Origin: Candidatus Zixiibacteriota bacterium
GTDB taxonomy: Bacteria; Zixibacteria; MSB-5A5; SM1-73
Reading direction: 5' to 3'
DNA: 17,673 bases
NCBI GenBank assembly: GCA_023129805.1
Contig: JAGMBK010000015.1
Span: 1 to 17,673, forward strand
Below the pieces are notes generated by a model. The model ran no database searches. It had not been told where the DNA came from and saw nothing but the letters and a program-made list of their open reading frames with translations. Positions 6,362-13,171 of the stretch are shown here, in pieces (position 1 is the stretch's first letter; each line of letters opens with the position of its first letter). Made by a program: the position numbers and the translations under genes.

Positions 6362-8350
6362 ATGGGAAAAAATTCAAACCAGACAAAATACTCCGAGCAA
6401 AGGAAGAAGAGACTATTTACGACTGAAAATGCGCTTTGTGCTTCTGTGTTCCTCTTCTTCCTTGCAGTTTACACCATGACATTGTGCCCCACTATTTTCT
6501 GGTGGGATAGTGCAGAGTTTGTGGCTGCAATTGCCAGTTTAGGTATACCCCACCCACCCAGCTTTCCTCTATACATCTTATTAGGCAAGGTTTTCTCCTT
6601 TCTACCTTTGAAGGTAAACTTTCAAGGTGAATCTTTTTTCTCCTTGCCTTTCAATCTGAATATTCTATCTGGGATATTCTCTGCGTTAAGCCTAGCGATT
6701 TTCTTTCTTCTTTTTCTTAAGATTTCTCGGACTTTCTTTTCTGAATTAGTTAAGAATGAAAGACTATTTATTTTCTCTTCTATTCTTTTGCTTCTGGTGG
6801 CAGGGTTGAATCATGCCTCCTGGATTCAAGGAGTAAGGGCGGAGGTTTATTCTTTAAATGGGCTGATTTTTGTGTTTTTGTTCTTTTGTGGATTAAACTT
6901 TCTGGAGGAAAGTAACCATCATCAGAAGAATCTCCGATGGCTTTATCTTTTCTTTTTCATCATTGGATTAGGGATGGGGAATCACAATGTTACCCTGATT
7001 TCTATATTTCCAGCCTTCATCTTCCTGTTTGTCAGCTATGACTTTCACAAATTTCTGAAGTTGAAAAATCTGGGAGGCTTTCTTCTTTTCTTTCTTTTAG
7101 GTTGCAGTATTTATCTTTATCTACCCTTTAGGGCAGTTAACTTTCCAGCTTTGAATTGGGGAAATCCAGTTAATTTAGAGGGGACTTTGACTTCTGCCTT
7201 AGCTTTAAAATCCGTAAAACAGATCGGATTTGCTTTAAATTATACCCTGTGGGAAAGAACCAAAGATGTTTGGCTAATGATCTATTCGCAATTTACCTTC
7301 TTACCCTTTCTTCTCAGCCTGACAGGCTTAATCTTTTTGCTCAAAAAAAACTTTAAGCTTTTTGTCTTTTTGGCTCTTCTGATAATTGGAAATTGCTCTA
7401 CAATAATTGTTCTACCCTCAGAGTTCATCTCCACCAGTTCTGATTTTCAAGGTTACGTGCTTCCCACTATTTTCTCTTTTGCTTTCCTCTTCGGATTGGG
7501 AGTTTTATTTATACTAAAGAAGGTCAATCAATGGGTGAAGAAAAAGGAGTTTAGTCCTGGTTTCAGAAAAAGCCTGGTGGTTGTGTTTTCCTCTTTCTTT
7601 TTTTCAATTTCAATTTTGCCTTTTTTAACCTTTTACCGGCTGGCAGATCTTTCTAAAAATGATTTAGCTTATAGATATGGAAAGGGAGTTCTTTCCCAGG
7701 TAAAAAGGAATGCAGTTCTGTTTATAGATAATCCTAATCTCTACTTTATCCTCTGTGCCCTCAAATATGGAGAGGGTTATAGAAAGGATATAGCAGTTTT
7801 AGACCGCGGCTTATTGCGATCGCAATGGAACTTTCAACAGGAAAGTAGGAACTATCCTGAACTTTTTTCTGGAATCCATTCAGACTTAAGAGGTGAAGAC
7901 CTTTTTTTAACCTTAATGAGTAAAAGCTTGAGGCGAAATATGGCGGTATACATGGAATTCACGGAGAGGGATTCCGACCTGGTAGATTTGCTTTCTCCTG
8001 CAGGTTATCTTTTTAAGGTAGAGAAGGAAATTATACCTAAATTATCAGATGATCTTTTGGCTAAACAGAAAGAATTTGAAAACAAATGCTTCCTTAACAA
8101 AGAGGAGAAAACTTTTGAGAATGACATAGATGCTCAGAGGGTGTTTGCTCTTTCTTTTTATCGGTTGGGACTTTTCTATGAATGGAAGGGGATGACGTCC
8201 ATTGCTCTGGATAAATTCGCACAAGTTAGAAAGATCGATCCTGAAAATGAAGGACTTCTTCTAAAAATAAAAAAGTTGGAGGAACTTAAAGCATTATCCG
8301 GGCCTTCGCATCCAGATTCTTTTCCCCTTCCAGGCAAACCTTCAGGATAA
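6362..8350 (+). CDS. DUF2723 (TMEM260-like) GT-C glycosyltransferase A with C-terminal TPR
   Basis: A 662-residue polytopic membrane protein of the DUF2723 family (PF11028). The human relative TMEM260 is a protein O-mannosyltransferase; bacterial members have mostly unknown substrates. After the first helix (about 25-40) comes the signature loop TLCPTIFWWDSAEF (40-53), whose Asp49 is the likely catalytic acid, then GIPHPPSFPLY (61-71). Further family marks are IQGVRAEVYSLN, GNHNVT and YLPFRAVNFPALNWGNP. About a dozen hydrophobic segments fill the first two thirds; the soluble C-terminal third ends in one TPR-like unit (ALSFYRLGLFYEWKGMTSIA). The ATG at 6362 lacks a clear ribosome site. The last codons overlap a degenerate CCTTCAGGA repeat (8326-8350) that supplies the tail PLPGKPSG and the stop. 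It lies just before two pilin genes, so pilin or surface-protein glycosylation is inferred, not shown. Confidence 0.85.
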   Translation: MGKNSNQTKYSEQRKKRLFTTENALCASVFLFFLAVYTMTLCPTIFWWDSAEFVAAIASLGIPHPPSFPLYILLGKVFSFLPLKVNFQGESFFSLPFNLNILSGIFSALSLAIFFLLFLKISRTFFSELVKNERLFIFSSILLLLVAGLNHASWIQGVRAEVYSLNGLIFVFLFFCGLNFLEESNHHQKNLRWLYLFFFIIGLGMGNHNVTLISIFPAFIFLFVSYDFHKFLKLKNLGGFLLFFLLGCSIYLYLPFRAVNFPALNWGNPVNLEGTLTSALALKSVKQIGFALNYTLWERTKDVWLMIYSQFTFLPFLLSLTGLIFLLKKNFKLFVFLALLIIGNCSTIIVLPSEFISTSSDFQGYVLPTIFSFAFLFGLGVLFILKKVNQWVKKKEFSPGFRKSLVVVFSSFFFSISILPFLTFYRLADLSKNDLAYRYGKGVLSQVKRNAVLFIDNPNLYFILCALKYGEGYRKDIAVLDRGLLRSQWNFQQESRNYPELFSGIHSDLRGEDLFLTLMSKSLRRNMAVYMEFTERDSDLVDLLSPAGYLFKVEKEIIPKLSDDLLAKQKEFENKCFLNKEEKTFENDIDAQRVFALSFYRLGLFYEWKGMTSIALDKFAQVRKIDPENEGLLLKIKKLEELKALSGPSHPDSFPLPGKPSG

Positions 8351-8559
8351 GATTTTTTGTACTCTCAGAGGACAAATTAAAAAGAAGGTTAGTTAATGCT
8401 TGCATTTTGCAACGAATCAGGCAAAACCTTAGTTGCTCGGGCAGATGCTCAGAAATCGATCGAATTCTTACCTCCTGTCCGGAAACATCTTAGCGGTTAT
8501 GGTTCAGGATTGCATGACTTTTGCATATTTATTAATTGTTAAACCTAAGGAGTTGATAT
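8351..8559 (+). promoter_or_regulatory. Leader region of pilin 1
   Basis: No gene is visible. It contains the inverted repeat TTGCA-TTT-TGCAA (8400-8412) and two direct TTGCAT copies, at 8510-8515 and 8521-8526, starting 11 bp apart (one helical turn). A GG/GC pair resembling a sigma-54 site has the wrong spacing. The pilin 1 promoter is presumably here but cannot be placed. Confidence 0.35.
8547..8552 (+). promoter_or_regulatory. Ribosome-binding site of pilin 1
   Basis: AAGGAG lies 7 bases before the ATG at 8560 and fixes the start of the short prepilin leader. Confidence 0.8.
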
Positions 8560-9000
8560 ATGAGATCAAAAAGGCATTGGGGAAGTGAAGGTTTCACTTT
8601 AATCGAGCTGGTGATCGTAGTAGCCATCATCGCCATCTTGGCGGCTATGGCTATCCCCCGTTTCATGCGCGCCTCCACAAAAACCAAACAGGCCGAAGCC
8701 CAACTAATTTTAAAGCAAATCTATACCATGGAAATGGCTTATCGCCAGGAGAAGGATACTTACTTCCCTGGTGACGGGAGCACCGTTGTTGCTCAACCCG
8801 GGGAGACCATAGCTGTTTTGGCCGTGGAGATCATATCTCCGGCTTATTATAGCTATTCAGTTACCGGAGACGCCACCACTTTCTCAGCCACCGCGGGGTC
8901 CAAAAACGCCACCGGGCTGGATGATGATCCAACTTTAGACGTCTGGACTATAGACCAAAACGGTAATCTGACCTGTGCCACTGATGATTCTAAAGACTGA
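8560..9000 (+). CDS. Type IV pilin / prepilin-like protein 1
   Basis: A 146-residue class III prepilin. The basic leader ends in Gly11; processing by prepilin peptidase (PilD-type) would give a mature protein starting FTLIE, with the conserved Glu5 (residue 16). The hydrophobic spine IELVIVVAIIAILAAMAIP and the amphipathic helix typical of pilins and GspG-like pseudopilins follow. The C-terminal part is small, with an acidic LDDDPTLDVWTIDQNG segment also found in pilin 2; this could be a metal-binding turn, though that is a guess. Only one Cys is present, so there is no disulfide-bonded D-loop. It has a good ribosome site and stands 245 bp before pilin 2, close enough in sequence to be a tandem duplication. 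Whether it is the major pilin, a minor pilin or a type II secretion pseudopilin cannot be settled here. Confidence 0.92.
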   Translation: MRSKRHWGSEGFTLIELVIVVAIIAILAAMAIPRFMRASTKTKQAEAQLILKQIYTMEMAYRQEKDTYFPGDGSTVVAQPGETIAVLAVEIISPAYYSYSVTGDATTFSATAGSKNATGLDDDPTLDVWTIDQNGNLTCATDDSKD

Positions 9001-9088
9001 GCAGGAGAAAGCCAGACACTGCTTTTTGCAGAAAGACAAGCAGAATACGCTAATGAAGGCGTTGAACAAAGGAAAATCAAATTTTGAG

Positions 9089-9121
9089 CAAAAGGTTATC
9101 TTGGTTCAAAACAAAAGGTTA
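9089..9121 (+). promoter_or_regulatory. Candidate activator sites upstream of the pilin 2 promoter
   Basis: Two exact direct repeats CAAAAGGTTA at 9089-9098 and 9112-9121 start 23 bp apart (about two helical turns). They lie about 55 to 87 bp upstream of the start point predicted from the sigma-54 site. Their spacing and placement would suit an NtrC-type activator, but no known motif is matched. Confidence 0.35.
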
Positions 9122-9149
9122 AGGCAAAGAGAAATACAAGAAAAGTGGG

Positions 9150-9165
9150 TGGCACAGCTTTTGCT
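9150..9165 (+). promoter_or_regulatory. Sigma-54 (RpoN) promoter of pilin 2
   Basis: TGGCACAGCTTTTGCT matches the -24/-12 consensus TGGCACG-N4-TTGCW with one deviation (A for the last G of the -24 box). The diagnostic GG (9151-9152) and GC (9163-9164) are separated by exactly 10 bases. The transcript would start near 9176, giving a leader of about 70 nt before the ATG at 9246. Confidence 0.85.
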
Positions 9166-9245
9166 TTAAAGTTCATGGGAATTAGATGAAATGTGTTAAG
9201 GAAGTGAACAGGAAAAATTTAAACCAATGAAGGGGGTGAAAGAAG

Positions 9246-9689
9246 ATGTTGAGCAAATTTCACAGAAGCCAGAAGGGTTTCACCTTAATCGAGTTGATGA
9301 TCGTGGTGGTCATCATCGGAATCTTAGCCGCTCTGGCTATCCCACGGTTCATGCGAGCGACCACCAAGTCCAAGCAGTCTGAGGCAAAGCAGGTCTTAAA
9401 GCAGATCTACACTATGGAGAGAGCTTATCGTCAGGAGTACGATACCTACTGGGGTTCCGTAAATCCCGCCCTCGCCTCAGCCGCCAGCCCGACCGGCTTA
9501 GCCCGCATCGGGGTGGATATCATGTCTACTGCTCGATACACCTACGGCTTTACGGTGCTTACGGCAAACACCTTTACCGCAATCGCCACTTCAGGCATCC
9601 TGGATGACGATCCTGCCGTGGACGAGTGGACCATCAACGAGAACGGCGTTCTGGTCGTCACGCCTGGGAAAGACGATTCAGTTAACTAA
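9246..9689 (+). CDS. Type IV pilin / prepilin-like protein 2
   Basis: A 147-residue class III prepilin paralogous to pilin 1. Leader of 11 residues ending in Gly; mature start FTLIE with Glu5 kept (residue 16); spine IELMIVVVIIGILAALAIP; then PRFMRATTKSKQSEAKQVLKQ, nearly matching pilin 1. The C-terminal domain differs more, but keeps ILDDDPAVDEWTINENG. It contains no Cys. A purine-rich AAGGGGGTG run (9230-9238) precedes the ATG. Two features suggest strong, regulated, single-gene expression as expected of a major pilin: its own near-consensus sigma-54 promoter at 9150-9165 and a strong intrinsic terminator just downstream (9716-9749). The activator is probably the NtrC-type protein encoded at 4838-6220. 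DUF2723 enzymes lie on both sides of the pilin pair. Confidence 0.93.
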   Translation: MLSKFHRSQKGFTLIELMIVVVIIGILAALAIPRFMRATTKSKQSEAKQVLKQIYTMERAYRQEYDTYWGSVNPALASAASPTGLARIGVDIMSTARYTYGFTVLTANTFTAIATSGILDDDPAVDEWTINENGVLVVTPGKDDSVN

Positions 9690-9715
9690 AGGTCCAAGCT
9701 TCTTGTGTGAGGAAA

Positions 9716-9749
9716 GGGGACTCAAAAGTTTGAGTCCCCTTTTTGTTTT
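9716..9749 (+). terminator. Intrinsic terminator after pilin 2
   Basis: GGGGACTCAAA (9716-9726) and TTTGAGTCCCC (9729-9739) form an 11-bp perfect inverted repeat, in practice a 10-bp stem with a 4-nt loop. It is followed at once by TTTTTGTTTT. This is a textbook Rho-independent terminator. Confidence 0.95.
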
Positions 9750-9759
9750 CTCTGATACC

Positions 9760-10019
9760 GTAGGTCGGATATGGTCGCAAGACCTATCCGACATCGCATT
9801 AATTGTCCGAAAGCCTAAGAGTATTCTCGATAGGGCAGGGGTTAAACCCTTCAGGACGAGCCTTCAGGACAAGCCCCTGCCCCAACTTAGACCTATTCGA
9901 CATTGCATTGATTGTCCGAAAACAATTGTAGGTCCGAAATCCCACGCCAACGGCGGGGGTTTCGGACAAACAAAGAGATGTCGGATAGTCCTGCCTCTGG
10001 CGGGACATATCCGACCTAC
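9760..10019. repeat. 260-bp composite palindromic element
   Basis: Ends GTAGGTCGGATAT (9760-9772) and ATATCCGACCTAC (10007-10019) are perfect inverted repeats. Inside are four hairpins: 9764-9792 (GTCGGATA/TATCCGAC plus GGTC/GACC closed by a GCAA loop), 9833-9882 (GGGCAGGGG/CCCCTGCCC, CCTTCAGGA family), 9932-9967 (GTCCGAAA/TTTCGGAC with inner CGCC/GGCG) and 9980-10015 (GTCGGATA/TATCCGAC again). A 33-bp direct repeat (9780-9812 and 9889-9921, about 30 matches) brackets the second hairpin. An open frame crossing the right half is treated as read-through, not protein. Confidence 0.75.
9833..9882 (+). repeat. CCTTCAGGA-family hairpin, copy 2
   Basis: Perfect arms GGGCAGGGG (9833-9841) and CCCCTGCCC (9874-9882) enclose CCTTCAGGACGA (9848-9859) and CCTTCAGGACAA (9861-9872), with a 13-bp period. 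It is nested in the composite element at 9760-10019. Confidence 0.7.
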
Positions 10020-10073
10020 TGGCCTATGAGGTTAGAGGTTAAATGTTTAACCCCTTTTTCCGACCATAATAAT

Positions 10074-12017
10074 ATGCAATGGTTCGACAAACCCACCATA
10101 AGAGAGAAGGCCATCATGGGGGGAGCAATTTTCATTGCAACCTTCGGTGTATACATTTTTACCCTCTGTCCCACCATTTACTGGGAGGACTCCGCCGCCT
10201 TTTGTGCTGTGCACTCCCTGTTAGGGATTCCTCATTCTCCTGGATTCCCTGTATATGTCATTTGGGGAGGGCTTTTTACCATGATTCCCATTTCCAATCC
10301 TGCCTTCTCTTCTAATTTGATGTCCGCCTTCTGGGGCAGTCTGGCACTGGCGCTTTTGTATCTTCTGATCATCGAAATCTTTAATCAGACAAAGTCCAGC
10401 CGCTTGTTCTCAAGATTAGCCACCACAACCAGCATATTATTCTTCGCATTTTCCACCTCCTTCTGGCTTCAGAGCATAAGGGCGGAGGTTTATACTCAGA
10501 ACATTTTTTTTACCTTGCTTTTGATTTTTCTTATAATAAAATGGTGGCACTTCAAGGAATCTGTTCTCGGCTTCAGAATCTTGCTCTTGTTTTCTTTTAT
10601 TCTGGGGCTATCTTTGACTAACCACCCACTTCTGATCATCACCCTGGTGCCTGCATTTGCGTTGCTTTTCTTTTCCGCTGATTTTAAGTCTCTTCTAAAC
10701 CCAAAGACATTGCTTTTGTTGGCCATATTTCTTATGCTGGGAGTATCACTTTATCTTTACCTACCTATCAGGTCAAATCTTTCACCTCTTATCAACTGGG
10801 GAAAACCGGACTCCTGGTCAAACCTTCTCTCTTATCTGTTCCGAACCTCTCAGCCAAGTATGCTTTCTTCTGGTTTCAGTTTTCCCTATTTGAATCGCTT
10901 GTGGTTTAATCTCTCCTTTCCGGTGGCTCAATTCGGTCTGGCTTTCTTCTGGTTAAGTATAGTGGGAGCAATTTCTTTGTTCAAATCCTACCAGAGGATT
11001 TTCTTTCTCACCTTTCTGATCTTTATCCTGAACGTGTTAGCCGCCACTTGGGCAGCCGATTTCTCTTTGAGAAACTATGATCTTTTAGGCTATCTTTTGC
11101 CCTCGCTTTCTGTGTTTACCATCTGGTTTGCTTGGGGATTAAAGGCAAGTTTGGGCTGGATATTTAAAGAAGTAAGAACCATTCAAGCTAATCCCGTTAA
11201 CGAAACCAATAAAGTTGTGAGCTATATGGTTGGATATGCCCTTTTGGGGCTGGTTCTCTTACTACCTCTATTTCAGGTATGGAAAAACTTCGACCAGTGC
11301 AATAAGAGATCGCAAACTTGGGCTTACGGTTATGCGCACCAGATTCTAAGCTCTGTTAAAAAAGACGCCTTGATCCTGGTGGGCGATGATAATACCTTAA
11401 CCTCCCTGTGGTATTTGAATCTTTCTCAAAAAATAAGACCGGATGTTAAAATCTTGAGCATATCCGCCCTATCGCAGAAAAGTTATCGAGAACAGATAAG
11501 CCAGCAATACCGCAAAGTAAAGCTTCCAAGAATCAAATCAAAAAACTGGGGAAGGATTGCACACCAAGTATCTGAACAAAATGCCGACAATTTCCCCATT
11601 TATTCCACCTACTTATCTTTCGATACCCTTTTTGTTCAACATCTTCGTCCGGCTGGATATTTATTCGAGTTTTGTCCAAAAAGGGTGATTCTGACCGATA
11701 AAGCTATAAAGGAACAGAAAGATTTCCTGAAAAGAAATTTGAAGCACAAAAACTTCGATATCATCACCCGGGAGCATTTGGGGAATCTTATTTTTAACCT
11801 GGGTGTATTTTATGATCAAAAAGGCGGATTGGCTTCATCCATAGAATACTTTTTATGGGCTCTGGATGTGGATCCCTCTAATTCAAGGATCTACTTTCAA
11901 TTGGGTAAAGCATTCCTGAAGAGCGGAGACAAATCTAAAGCTTTGGATTTCTTTCAGGCGGGTCTGGAGCTGGATCCATATAATCTGGAGGCAAGAAAGC
12001 TTTTGGAAAAAACCTAA
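10074..12017 (+). CDS. DUF2723 (TMEM260-like) GT-C glycosyltransferase B with C-terminal TPRs
   Basis: A paralogue of the enzyme at 6362-8350; 647 residues from the chosen start. First helix about 14-30, then the signature loop TLCPTIYWEDSAAF (30-43) with the likely catalytic Asp39, and GIPHSPGFPVY (51-61). Shared marks are LQSIRAEVYTQN, LTNHPLLI and YLPIRS...INWGKP. The C-terminus holds two clear TPR units (FYDQKGGLASSIEYFLWAL and the FQLGKAFLKSGDKSKALDFF repeat). The loop has Ala42 where the paralogue has Glu52 (DSAAF against DSAEF). The reading frame is open farther upstream, but that part runs through a palindromic element; ATG 10074 matches the paralogue's N-terminus. ATG 10116, which has AGAGAAGG before it, is a shorter alternative. 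The GT2 gene starts 8 bp after its stop, so it probably supplies the lipid-linked sugar donor. Confidence 0.85.
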   Translation: MQWFDKPTIREKAIMGGAIFIATFGVYIFTLCPTIYWEDSAAFCAVHSLLGIPHSPGFPVYVIWGGLFTMIPISNPAFSSNLMSAFWGSLALALLYLLIIEIFNQTKSSRLFSRLATTTSILFFAFSTSFWLQSIRAEVYTQNIFFTLLLIFLIIKWWHFKESVLGFRILLLFSFILGLSLTNHPLLIITLVPAFALLFFSADFKSLLNPKTLLLLAIFLMLGVSLYLYLPIRSNLSPLINWGKPDSWSNLLSYLFRTSQPSMLSSGFSFPYLNRLWFNLSFPVAQFGLAFFWLSIVGAISLFKSYQRIFFLTFLIFILNVLAATWAADFSLRNYDLLGYLLPSLSVFTIWFAWGLKASLGWIFKEVRTIQANPVNETNKVVSYMVGYALLGLVLLLPLFQVWKNFDQCNKRSQTWAYGYAHQILSSVKKDALILVGDDNTLTSLWYLNLSQKIRPDVKILSISALSQKSYREQISQQYRKVKLPRIKSKNWGRIAHQVSEQNADNFPIYSTYLSFDTLFVQHLRPAGYLFEFCPKRVILTDKAIKEQKDFLKRNLKHKNFDIITREHLGNLIFNLGVFYDQKGGLASSIEYFLWALDVDPSNSRIYFQLGKAFLKSGDKSKALDFFQAGLELDPYNLEARKLLEKT

Positions 12018-12023
12018 GGAGAA
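12017..12023 (+). promoter_or_regulatory. Ribosome-binding site of the GT2 gene
   Basis: AAGGAGA begins on the last base of the preceding stop codon and ends 2 bases before the ATG at 12026, tying the two genes into one transcript. Confidence 0.7.
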
Positions 12024-12025
12024 AA

Positions 12026-13057
12026 ATGCGGCGGAAAAAAGACATAGACATCTCGGTGGTGGTGCCCATGTTCAACGAGGAGGAGAATGCCAAAAACACC
12101 CTGGACCGACTCACCCGGGCACTGGACTCCATCCCGAAAAGATGGGAGATCATTGTAGTAGATGATGGCTCCACCGATCGGACCAAAAAGCTGGTAAAGG
12201 ATTACTCCCATTTCAACCGCTGGGTCAAACTGATCTCTTATCCTGCCAACCAGGGAAGGGGGAAGGCGCTGAGAGTTGGATTCGCTCATGCTCAGGGTAA
12301 GATAATATGCACCACTGATGCCGATTTAAGCTACGACGAAAAATACATCCTCCAGATGATTGAGGTTTTGGATAAAAATCCGGATGTTGATCTGGTGTTG
12401 GGCTCACCCTACACTCATGGAGGGAAAACCCAGGGAGTCCCGCTCTTCAGATTGCTTTTAAGCAAATGGGGAAACAAGATTTTAGGATTTGCCATGAAAG
12501 GTGGACTTTCCACTGTGACCGGAGTTTTGAGGGCATATCGCAAAGAATGCATAAGCTCGCTGGAGCTGGAATCAGATGGTAAGGAGATACATTTAGAGAT
12601 TTTGTCCAAAGCCCTGTCCATGGGCTACAAAGCCAAAGAACTGCCCGCCACCCTGAAAGCCAGAACCAAAGGGAAATCGAAATTCAAGTTCAAAGCCACT
12701 GCAGTATCGCATCTGATCTTTTCGTTTTTCGAAAAACCTATAATCCTATTTGGCGCCATCGGTCTTTTCATGCTGTCTTTGGGATTTGTGGGGGGAACTT
12801 ACATAATATATCTGTGGCAGAGGGGAACTTTAAATCCCAACCGACCCCTAATGACTTTGATAGTGCTTTTGATCGTAGCTGGAATTCAGGTGCTCCTTTT
12901 CGGATTTTTAGGAACACAGCTGGTTCATTTAAGAAAAGAAATTTATAAAATACAAAGAGAAAACAAAACTCTGGAAGACAAAATAAATAATCTACCTGCA
13001 AAGATTGAAGTGGAGAAGAAAGAGGTGGATTATCTGCCTTCAGGGACACCTAAATAG
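12026..13057 (+). CDS. GT2 polyprenyl-phosphate glycosyltransferase (dolichol-P-mannose synthase-like)
   Basis: A 343-residue membrane-anchored GT2 enzyme (PF00535) of the DPM1/GtrB/ArnC type. It is expected to move a sugar from a nucleotide donor onto a polyprenyl phosphate at the cytoplasmic face. The GT-A domain (about 7-230) shows VVVPMFNEEEN, VVDDGSTD (44-51), the NQGRGKAL acceptor loop (75-82) and the metal-binding TDAD (97-100). Two hydrophobic segments at about 240-265 and 277-300 anchor it; a charged, probably coiled-coil tail (about 305-335) follows. The ribosome site overlaps the stop of the DUF2723 B gene, so the two are co-transcribed. GT-C enzymes need lipid-phosphate sugars, which makes this the likely donor maker for DUF2723 B, and perhaps for A and the GT87 enzyme. 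The sugar cannot be read from the sequence. Confidence 0.88.
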   Translation: MRRKKDIDISVVVPMFNEEENAKNTLDRLTRALDSIPKRWEIIVVDDGSTDRTKKLVKDYSHFNRWVKLISYPANQGRGKALRVGFAHAQGKIICTTDADLSYDEKYILQMIEVLDKNPDVDLVLGSPYTHGGKTQGVPLFRLLLSKWGNKILGFAMKGGLSTVTGVLRAYRKECISSLELESDGKEIHLEILSKALSMGYKAKELPATLKARTKGKSKFKFKATAVSHLIFSFFEKPIILFGAIGLFMLSLGFVGGTYIIYLWQRGTLNPNRPLMTLIVLLIVAGIQVLLFGFLGTQLVHLRKEIYKIQRENKTLEDKINNLPAKIEVEKKEVDYLPSGTPK

Positions 13058-13070
13058 TAGAGAAAGCAGT

Positions 13071-13134
13071 TTCCCAACAGATGTAACAGATTTAAAGATA
13101 ATAAAATCTGTTTCATCCTTTAATCTATTGGGAA
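13071..13134. repeat. 64-bp nested imperfect palindrome
   Basis: TTCCCAACAGAT (13071-13082) faces ATCTATTGGGAA (13123-13134) with one mismatch. Inside, ACAGATTT (13086-13093) faces AAATCTGT (13104-13111). It lies between the GT2 and GT4 genes with no downstream T-run, so it is a stem-loop of unknown role rather than a clear terminator. Confidence 0.5.
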
Positions 13135-13171
13135 TTCTTTAATCTGTTGACAAAAGCCAATCAAAGAGCAA

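Noticed and set aside
8500..8516. Possible sigma-54 promoter before pilin 1 (GG at 8501-8502, GC at 8512-8513)
   Set aside because: Only 9 bases separate GG and GC; sigma-54 sites need 10, and the rest of the -24 box does not match. A GG-N10-GC pair at 8481-8494 has the right spacing but almost no other match.
8975..9169. Open frame between the two pilins as a small gene
   Set aside because: It overlaps the end of pilin 1 and the sigma-54 promoter, and lacks a ribosome site; regulatory DNA explains the region better.
10037..10057. GGTTAAA/TTTAACC followed by CCCCTTTTT as a terminator
   Set aside because: The stem is short and AT-rich with almost no loop, and it lies just before the DUF2723 B start, so termination there is unlikely to be strong.
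9912..10073. N-terminal extension of DUF2723 B in the same open frame
   Set aside because: The extension is encoded by the right half of a palindromic element, is hydrophilic and has no match in the paralogue, whose N-terminus aligns with ATG 10074.
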